Below, in pieces: positions 56,510 to 64,000 of a DNA stretch of 64,000 nucleotides. The notes beneath the pieces are model-generated. The model searched no databases and was not told the origin of the DNA. It saw only the letters and a list, made by a program, of their open reading frames with translations. The DNA is from Rhynchospora pubera. Lineage: Eukaryota; Streptophyta; Magnoliopsida; Poales; Cyperaceae. The stretch spans positions 69,169,676 through 69,233,675 of the forward strand of contig CM051460.1 in assembly GCA_028095005.1 (NCBI GenBank). The letters run 5' to 3'. The stretch's first letter is position 1, and each line of letters starts with the position of its first letter. Position numbers and translations under genes: made by a program.

Positions 56510-59500
56510 ATGGCGGTGCCTGAAGCCCAAGTTAGAGATGACAGGGACTGCTTTAATTGTGGACTGAAAGGTCACCTCAGTTTCAATTGTCCTGCGCCTT
56601 GCAAGTCTATTGGTGGCCGAGGAGGTGGAGGACAGAGAGGTGGATATGGTGGTCGTTGACGTGGGAATGGATATAGAGGGCGAGGAACCCGAGGACGTGG
56701 AGGTCGAGGTGTTGCTCATTTTGCCGCGACAGAGGAATCTCATGCTGCAACAGATACAACTGGAGGAGAACTAACAGAGCTGGAAGAGTTGCGTCTGTTC
56801 AAATCCCAAGTTGAGAGCTCTAGAGGCAAGGAAAAGGTCTCGGAGGAATGTGATGACAATGCCTACTTTGGTAATGTTGGTTACTATGCAAATGTGACTA
56901 AAGGTATTCAGGCACAGGCTTTTGCATCTACTAAATCTCATGTAGATTGGATTATAGACTCAGGTGCATCAAATCATATAACAGGATCATCTAATGAATT
57001 TGTGGAATATTGTCTTAGCCAACAAATACAACCAGATACAGTCCAAACAGCTGATGGTACATCCCAACCTGCCAAGAGTACTGGTTCAGTCTATTGTAAT
57101 TCTTCTATTACCCTACCATCAGTGTTGCATGTTCCTTCTTTTCCTGTTAATTTACTATATGTTAGCTCACTAAATGATCAATTGAATTGCACTGTTCTGT
57201 TTAACTCAGGAAAAGGAAACGGGGAAGAGACTTGGGAATGGCAACAGGCGTGATGGACTTTGCTATCTGGATAAGGAGGTTGCTATGCTCGTTGCTGCTA
57301 TTGAAAAAAGAGCAGAAGCAGAGTCTATGTTGCAACATAATAGATTAGGGCACTTATCTTTTGATAGTATGAATAAATTGGATCCTGATTTGATGAATAA
57401 AGTAGATAGGAATAAATTTTTTTGTGATGTTTGTGAACTTGGAAAACATACTCTAACTAGTTATAAAATGATTGGTTTAAGAAGTTTGGAGCCTTTTGCA
57501 CTTGTTCATTCTGATGTTTGGGGACCATGTCCTATTACTTCTGTTAGTGGATTTAGATGGTTTGTTACTTTTATTGATTGTTACTCACGTATGACTTGGG
57601 TATACATGATGAAACAGAAATCTGAAGTTCTCAAATGCTTTAAAGATTTTGTGCTTCTGTAAAAACTCAATTTGGAATACAGGTGAAGGTTCTTAGAACA
57701 GATAATGAAACTGAGTATGTCAACAAGGAATTTGCCAATTTTGTATCTGAGCAAGGGGTCCTTCATCAAACTACTTGTCCAGATACTCCAGCACAAAATG
57801 GAGTGGTTGAGTGAAAGAACAGGCATCTATTGGAGGTGACACGTTCACTAATGCTGAGAATGAACATACCAAAGTTCCTATGGAGTGAGGCAGTTTTGAT
57901 AGCAACGTATCTGATCAATAGGATGCCATCAAGAGTGTTGGGAATGAAGACACCACGTGAGGTACTATTTGGATCCAATGATTTTGTTGTTCCGCCCAGG
58001 GTGTTCGGATGTGTGTGCTATGTGAGAGATCACAGATTAACAGTAGAAAAGCTAGACCCGCCGGCGGTTAAATGCATCTTTATAGGTTATCCTTCAAATA
58101 AGAAAGGATACAGGTGTTGGTGTCCTATTGAAAGAAAGATCTTTGTTAGTATGGATGTGACTTTCCGAGAATCTGAACCATACTATGGAGAAAAGACAGA
58201 GTTGGACTTACTGTTTTAAGTTGACTCTACCAATGCTGGTAGAGAGGGGGAGAAGGAGGATAGACTTATAGTTGGTGATTATCCATGTCCCTTGTCGGGA
58301 CTGAGTGGTGATAGCAATCTAAGTGGTGATGGAAATGGTGATGATAATAACAGTCTGAGTGGTGAAAATAAAAAACAGGGGGAGCTGATAGTGTATAAGA
58401 GGAGACCAAAACAGCATGAGCAGCATGAACAAGCTGAACAGCATGAGCAGCCTGAGCAGCATGAATCGCATGTTGCCTTAGATGCCAATGTCCCAAGTAG
58501 CTCCTCCCCAAGTCCTCCTTCTGATTCTCACTCAAGGTCGATAGGTAACAATTCTCCTCAAATTTCACTTCGTAGAACATCTAGGATTAATGCTGGAAAA
58601 CCTCCTATTAAATATGGTAATTAGGGAAATGATATTGCAAATTACATTTCATATGCATCTGTTCCACCTGCATAAAAGTCCTTCCTTGCATCTCTAGATT
58701 CTGTGCCTGTACCTAACACATGGCAGGTAGCTAAGCAAGATCCTAGATGGTTCGGTGCCATGCAGGAAGAACTTCAGGCATTGAAGAAAAATGACACATG
58801 GGACTTGGTACCTTTACCAGTTGAAAAGCGTGCTGTCGGATGTAAATGGGTGTACACTGTCAAGCAAACTCCAGAAGGCAAGATTGATAGGTACAAAACC
58901 CGACTGGTTGCAAAAAGATACAGTCAGACTTATGGTATCGACTATGATGAGACCTTTGCTCCTGTTGCAAAAGCGAGCACTGTGAGAATGTTAGTGTCAT
59001 GTGCTGCCAACTTCAATTGGCCATTACACCAGTTGGATGTCAAGAATGCTTTCTTGCATGGAGATCTCCAAGAAGAGGTGTACATGGAGATTCCACCTGG
59101 ATTTGCTACTCCACAATCAGCTGGGAAGGTATGCAAACTCAAGAAGTCATTGTATGGGCTTAAACAATCTCCGCGAGCATGGTTTGATAGGTTCAGACTT
59201 GCAGTCTGTGGCATGGGATACAAGCAGTGCAATGGAGATCATAATGTATTCTACAGACACTTGAAGGGTCGTATCACCATCCTGGTTGTTTATGTTGATG
59301 ATATTGTGATTACTGGAGACGATTTTGAGGAGATCATGCGGCTAAAAGAAAATCTTGGAAAGGAATTTGAGGTCAAGGATTTAGGACAATTGAAGTATTT
59401 TCTGGGAATTGAAATTGTCAGATCGAAGACTGGTATAGTGCTTTCTCAACGAAAGTATGCACTAGATCTTCTTTCAGAAACGAGAATGCTAGGTTGTAGG

Positions 59501-60243
59501 GTTGCCCCTACTCCTATTGAGACGAATCAGAAGCTGTGTGCTGAGGGAGGTGACTCAGTGGACAAGGAACAGTACCAAAGGCTAGTTGGTAAGCTCATTT
59601 ACCTATGCCACACCATACCTGATATTTCTCATGCAGTGAGTGTGGTGAGTAGATACATGCATGATCCGAGAGAGCAACATTTGGATGTTGTTCACATGAT
59701 CCTTAGATATATCAAGGGGAGTCCTGGAAAAGGACTGTGGTTCAGAAGCCATGGACATCTGAGAGTTGAAGGCTATTGTGATGCTGACTGGGCAGGGTGT
59801 GGATGATCGTAGATCCACCACAGGATATTGTGTGTTTGTCGGAGGCAATCTTGTATCTTGGCGAAGCAAGAAGCAAGATGTGGTGGCCAGATCTACAGCT
59901 GAGGCTGAGTACAGGGCTATGGCACTCAGCCTATGTGAGTTAATGTGGGTGAGGAATCTCCTATCTGAGTTGCGTGTGTTTCGAGGAGAATCTTTACAAC
60001 TTCGGTGAGACAACAAGTCAACAATCAACATTGCAAACAATCTAGTTCAGCATGATCGTACCAACACATGTGGAAATTGATCGTTTCTTCATCAAAGAAC
60101 AATTGAATTATGGAGTGCTGATGTTGAACTATGTGAAATCAGAAGACCAGTTGGCTGATTGTCTAACTAAGGGTTTGGGTTGTAAGCAGTTTGAGAGTTC
60201 TTATAACAAGATGGGGATGATTGATATCTATCGCCCATCTTAA
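56510..60243 (+). pseudogene. pol: Copia gag-pol, 5'-truncated, many frame breaks
   Basis: In order: zinc knuckle CFNCGLKGHLSFNC (56549-56590), Arg/Gly-rich tract broken by TGA, protease (WIIDSGASNHI), GAG-pre-integrase (HNRLGHLSFDSM, CELGKH), integrase (HSDVWGP, FIDCYSRMTW, RTDNETEYVN, TPAQNGVVE then TGA), HEQ-rich linker, reverse transcriptase (58703-59806: YDETFAPVAK, LDVKNAFLHGDL, KSLYGLKQSPRAW, catalytic VVYVDDIVITG), and RNase H (CDADWAG, STAEAEYRA, EDQLADCLTKGL). Frameshifts and stops separate most domains, and RNase H is split by an apparent 2-bp loss in a TG run at about 59799. The N-terminal gag and 5' LTR are absent. The RT domain itself is open, but the element is dead. Confidence 0.92.
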
Positions 60244-60250
60244 AGGGAAG

Positions 60251-60398
60251 TGTTGAGTTATATTAGTTATGATATTATTTCTAGTATTTATGTTATTTGT
60301 AGAAGTCTAGGGTCTTATTTGTAAAAGTACGATTCTGGATTAATATAAAAAGGGAGCCTCTGCACTGTTTTTAATATAAATCTCTTTCTCAAACCACA
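60251..60398 (+). mobile_element. 3' LTR of the 56.5 kb Copia element
   Basis: Directly after the stop, the polypurine tract AAAGGGAAG (60242-60250) is followed by TGTTGAGTTATATTAG, a canonical LTR start. A TATA-like TAATATAAAAAGGG lies near 60342. The likely end is at AAACCACA, about 60398, giving a short LTR of about 148 bp. No target duplication can be checked because the 5' side is lost. Confidence 0.7.
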
Positions 60399-60529
60399 TA
60401 TATATATAATAGGATCATAATTAGAATCTAAACGCAAAAAAAAAAAATACAGAAAGCATTTTTAATTTGTTCCCTGATTGGGGACATACTTCAACCTGAA
60501 AACGACTGGTAGACTCTCAACCATACATT

Positions 60530-61425
60530 TTAATATCGTACGATTCACGTAGCGAATCGTACGTAGCGGTACGAGTCAAAGGCCAATCGAGACGAACCGT
60601 GCCTCTGTATCGCCGACCCTTGGTATCGTTGGGATCGTGAGCGCGACGGCGTGCGATTCGCGTATCGTATCGATGCGTACGATACGAGCGATACGATGTC
60701 GACCAATCAGAACGCAAGATATACAGCGGCGTTCGACTTTTTTTTCATGCCGAGTGCCGACAGGAAAATGTGAATGGAAAAGGGAAGGGGGAGAAACCGA
60801 CATGTGGGGCCCTTATTAATTGACATGAACTGGGCTCAAGTGGGCTTTATCCACTGTTTGTCTTTTCCTTATGATTTATATATATATTACATAGTGTAAT
60901 AATAATAATAATAATAATAATACAATACAATATAATGATTATGATAATTATAATTTATATAATATATATTATAATATTTTATAAATAATATAATAATTAA
61001 TAATGAATATGAACATTATAATAATATAATATTATACAAGTACAATATAATGAATAAAATGACTACAATTTTTATATTTTATATAGTAAAAATGATATAA
61101 TAATGATAATAATAATACAATAATTTATAATCTAATTTTATAATTTATGCAGATGATGTTACTAAAAAAATAATTAGATAGATTATATAGTAATAACTAA
61201 TAGTCATAGACTACACCTAATGATGTCTAGAGTGATAAATGATTATAATGATATAGTGCTTTACTAAATCTTTCTTTTAATGACAATCGTCCAATATATG
61301 TTCTAACTAATTATTCTACTTGATTTCATGGATAGCTTAGCGTATCTTTGACGATTCGTTACGATACACGATGCACGGTTCGATACTAAATCTATCGGTA
61401 CACGATACATTTTACGATTCTAAAA
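60530..61425. mobile_element. Element with CGATACGA-rich subterminal repeats
   Basis: The left part (60535-60700) is packed with CGTATCGTATCGATGCGTAC-type repeats. The right part (61335-61420) has matching TACGATACACGATGCACGG motifs. The core is almost purely AT with (AAT)n. The plan matches the CGTGTC-repeat elements, but the motif is different. Non-coding; boundaries approximate. Confidence 0.5.
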
Positions 61426-61909
61426 GTATGCTCTCAACTGTAATCTCAACAAAATATTTTTTTTTAAAAAAAAACTCTGATAAATTATTATTCATTTACC
61501 AAATGATTTTTCCATCCAGAGAAATTATAGATAGGCTCATATATACATACATATCCTGATATCCAACTCAAGTATAATTCTGTACTAAGAAACTTAACTA
61601 AGGTTAGCAACTAATTGAATATATCTGGTTTATATATGGTTTGCATATACGTACGACAGTATTGCTCTGCTTTGGTAGATATATATGTCGTCCCAACGAA
61701 ATCACTATATATGAGTTAGAATATCAGTAGTTAAAATACATTTATGTATATTAATTAGTATAAATGGATTAATTATTATTAATTCAATGTTGAGTGGAGA
61801 AAAAAGTTTTCAGTTAGTAATCAACTGTTAAAGACAACCGCAGTGTATTACTGTGTTTCAAAGGTATTTATGATAGATATTTGTCAAAAGTTCTCATATT
61901 TATGATATA
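61426..61909. other. Intergenic, no gene seen
   Basis: AT-rich with no recognisable coding sequence. Confidence 0.4.
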
Positions 61910-61938
61910 CTAGCATATAAGCCCACCCAATGTGTGGG
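61910..61938 (-). mobile_element. Helitron 3' terminus, minus orientation
   Basis: Read on the minus strand: CCCACACATTGGGTGGG (a CCCAC/GTGGG hairpin), 8 nt, then CTAG (61913-61910) followed by T. This is the layout of the 53460 terminus with a different hairpin. The Helitron body would extend to higher coordinates, over the ubiquitin exon and perhaps past the window end. Confidence 0.6.
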
Positions 61939-63241
61939 ACAAATTTTATTTTTATAGAAAATGTATCTGTCTAATGTGAGAGCAAATAAATCTCTCCAAA
62001 AAGAAAAGAAAAACAAGGTTTTACATTTGATGATTTTAAAGCCATTTTCTTATTGTCTGGATGGAATGAGACATTATTTACAGGTACATGGATGTTTTGA
62101 GAATATATTTGTAATAAATAGTCCGTATTCTCTATTTGGGTGTTTGTTTTTCCTTGCAACCAACATTACAATGTTCGTTTAAAAAATTTCTTAGTGAACA
62201 AAATTGCCTTTCCGCCAAAATTTGTACACGTCTGTCAATCATTTTCACCTTATATTATGAAAAGTAGTCTCAAACTTAATTTTCTCAAAAAGCAACATAC
62301 ATTATTAAACTTGTGCTTGTTAAAGCGATCCTCGTATTTTATATTCTGCATATAGATAACAACGTTCTTAAGTTTGTACTCCTAAGAAACACTATGAAGT
62401 ACATTCTGGTTATAGTACAAAGACAATATAAAATTGACCCTAAAAAAAAGACAATATACAATAAGGTGCACAAAATATTAGTCGTCTAAAAAACAATAAT
62501 GATTCAGTACCAAAGTTGAAAATCATCAGCAACATAGAAGCATTCATCCAGCTCACTACAACATTCGCTATTAATGGAGCTTCAACTTCAAACATAAAAG
62601 ACTAATAATAATATTTTAGTGAGTTGACACCTTTGTCGATGGTTCTCTCTCAATTGTTCTTGGGAGAAGCCTTTGGCACAACTCTCTACGTCAAAATATT
62701 AGCATTCTCATTCTCGACAAACCAATGAGTTATGGTATTTCAAATGAATAATATTATGTGATGAAAGAAAAGTATCTTAAGCAGGATCTCTTCATAAGTT
62801 ATGTCAGCATATATCAGATATACCTTTTGTCTTATCTGTTGGGTTTTCAAGAATAGCCCTTGCCGCCTAAAATGGTACGACATCAAGGATATTGAATTAA
62901 TGACAAGTTTTGGCCAATACAAATCATGACTGGGATTACATGATATGAATATCAAAGTGTTATGCATCCGCTTTTTCAATGGTAACTATATCAGAACAAA
63001 ATATGTATTATCATTGATCTGAATTAACTCATCCAATGCTTATTTAGGTTCCGACTTCAAGCATTTCGACAAAAATTATGTTGAAGACGACTGCCTTGAG
63101 CTCTAACTTATACTTAGTTTTCCTTAATTATCTAATGCATTTTTCCATTCGACATAATTAACAATAAGCATTTGTAATCAAACGTAGCGTATGATCTTTT
63201 AGTTCCAAGGATTTTATTGATCTGAAAGAAGGATTACTTAC
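61939..63241. other. Presumed Helitron or intron sequence, no gene recognised
   Basis: Minus-strand frames such as 62740-62979 show no clear similarity. If the ubiquitin exon at 63242 is spliced, this would be downstream intron. Confidence 0.3.
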
Positions 63242-63502
63242 TCTCCTGGACCACCAGCTCTTAAGCAATACACAACATGAATTGTGGATTCATTGCAGAT
63301 GCTATAGTCAGCCAGAGTCTTGTTGTCTTCCAATTGTTTGCCTGCAAAAATAAGTTTTTGCTGATCATGTGGTTAACCTTCTACATCATGCACCTTATCT
63401 TTAATATGGTGAAAGGTGTCTGTGGAATTCCATTCCAAAGTTATAACATTCCCAATTAGGTCCCTTATAAAAATCTTCATGGAACTCTGTAAGCCTTTGA
63501 TA
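63242..63502 (-). pseudogene. Ubiquitin exon with a stop at Ile36
   Basis: From ATG 63480 the frame aligns one-to-one with ubiquitin 1-76: MKIFIRDLIGNVITLE, then TAA (63373-63375) exactly at position 36, then PHDQQKLIFAGKQLEDNKTL, ADYSICNESTIHVV and LRAGG. Lys48 of the canonical protein is conserved and there are no indels. The start follows an acceptor-like TTGTATCAG (exon from 63502) and the end meets GGAGA|GTAAGT, a consensus donor, in the same phase. It therefore looks like one exon of a multi-exon polyubiquitin-like gene, now interrupted. It could also be a fragment captured by the Helitron ending at 61910. Confidence 0.75.
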
Positions 63503-64000
63503 CTGATACAAACAAAACAGTTCAAGAAAAATACACGTGTTATTTTTGCTGATTCACCACTAACTCTAGTTGATAAAATTATGGCAACAATGTCTATCTT
63601 TCCTATTTATCTGCCCAAAATGATCTTAATTGGAAGCTACAGTGTCTAATTAGAGCAAGACATTAACTTTAATTACAGGAACAACCGGTGATGCAGCTCT
63701 TAAATTAGAGAATATAAAAAAAGGCCAAATGAAGAAAAATAGCAGATCAAACCAAATTTATGCAGAAAGTTATGCAGAAATGAAGAACTTACAATTCTTA
63801 GAGACCACCAGAGGTATTGCCAATTGATTTGTTATGCAAGCTTCAACTAATGGATAGAAGAAAACAAAAACAATTAAGTTTGTTACTCATGGACCGGTAA
63901 TAAGAAAGGGTCAAAATATTAGCTGAGGTTGGCCAACTGACCGACAGCACCATAGTTATCTCCTTGAAATTGAACAACACCATCTTAACCTTCCCTCCTT
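63503..64000. other. No gene recognised; window end
   Basis: A minus-strand frame near 63910-63985 (GVVQFQGDNYGAVGQLANLS) may be an exon fragment, but I do not recognise a family. Confidence 0.3.

Overview
This is AT-rich nuclear DNA from a flowering plant. The evidence is two intron-style or TATA-driven plant genes (a mini zinc finger and a GASA/Snakin peptide) embedded in a dense, layered population of plant transposons: Copia LTR elements, an RTE-type LINE, a Mutator-like element, CACTA, Tourist-like and other MITEs, Helitron ends and a tRNA-derived SINE. I cannot assign a species. No prokaryotic, organellar or viral genome is present, and there is no CRISPR array.

Layout. 1-14.5 kb holds TE remains: LTR-type non-coding sequence, an element with CGTGTC-rich ends, a 2.5 kb Mutator-like element with a perfect 9-bp target duplication (7096-9587) containing a second nested repeat, and a 1.76 kb solo LTR with a perfect 5-bp target duplication (10425-12184) inside a pyrimidine-rich, UTR-like stretch. 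A mini zinc finger (MIF) gene lies at 14.56-14.86 kb on the minus strand. A tRNA-derived SINE follows at 15.8 kb. From 16481 to 25161 an 8.7 kb inverted repeat consists of two head-to-head halves of one dead Copia element: 3992-bp arms that match without indels around a 697-bp centre. From 27 to 36 kb there are clustered MITEs, a 21-bp minisatellite, a hairpin CACTA MITE and a short Copia LTR.

The GASA/Snakin gene (36.86-38.08 kb, minus, four exons) has a MITE in its last intron and lacks one of the twelve conserved cysteines. At 42.7 and 45.5 kb two paralogous minus-strand exons look like divergent ubiquitin-fold domains, and at 63.2-63.5 kb a real ubiquitin exon with a stop at Ile36 lies beyond a minus-strand Helitron terminus. 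An intact 1040-codon RTE-type LINE ORF sits at 46.7-49.8 kb. A second, frameshifted Copia element with a 3' LTR occupies 56.5-60.4 kb.

The host genes seen are few: MIF (transcriptional regulation by heterodimerisation), GASA (secreted peptide), and the ubiquitin-like exons of uncertain status. The most striking structures are the giant Copia inverted repeat with converging LTR promoters (a candidate double-stranded RNA source), its templated filler DNA, the small MITE group with 3-bp target duplications of unfixed sequence, and the ubiquitin-fold exons. All identifications are from reading the sequence; no database search was run, and long-repeat boundaries without target duplications are approximate.
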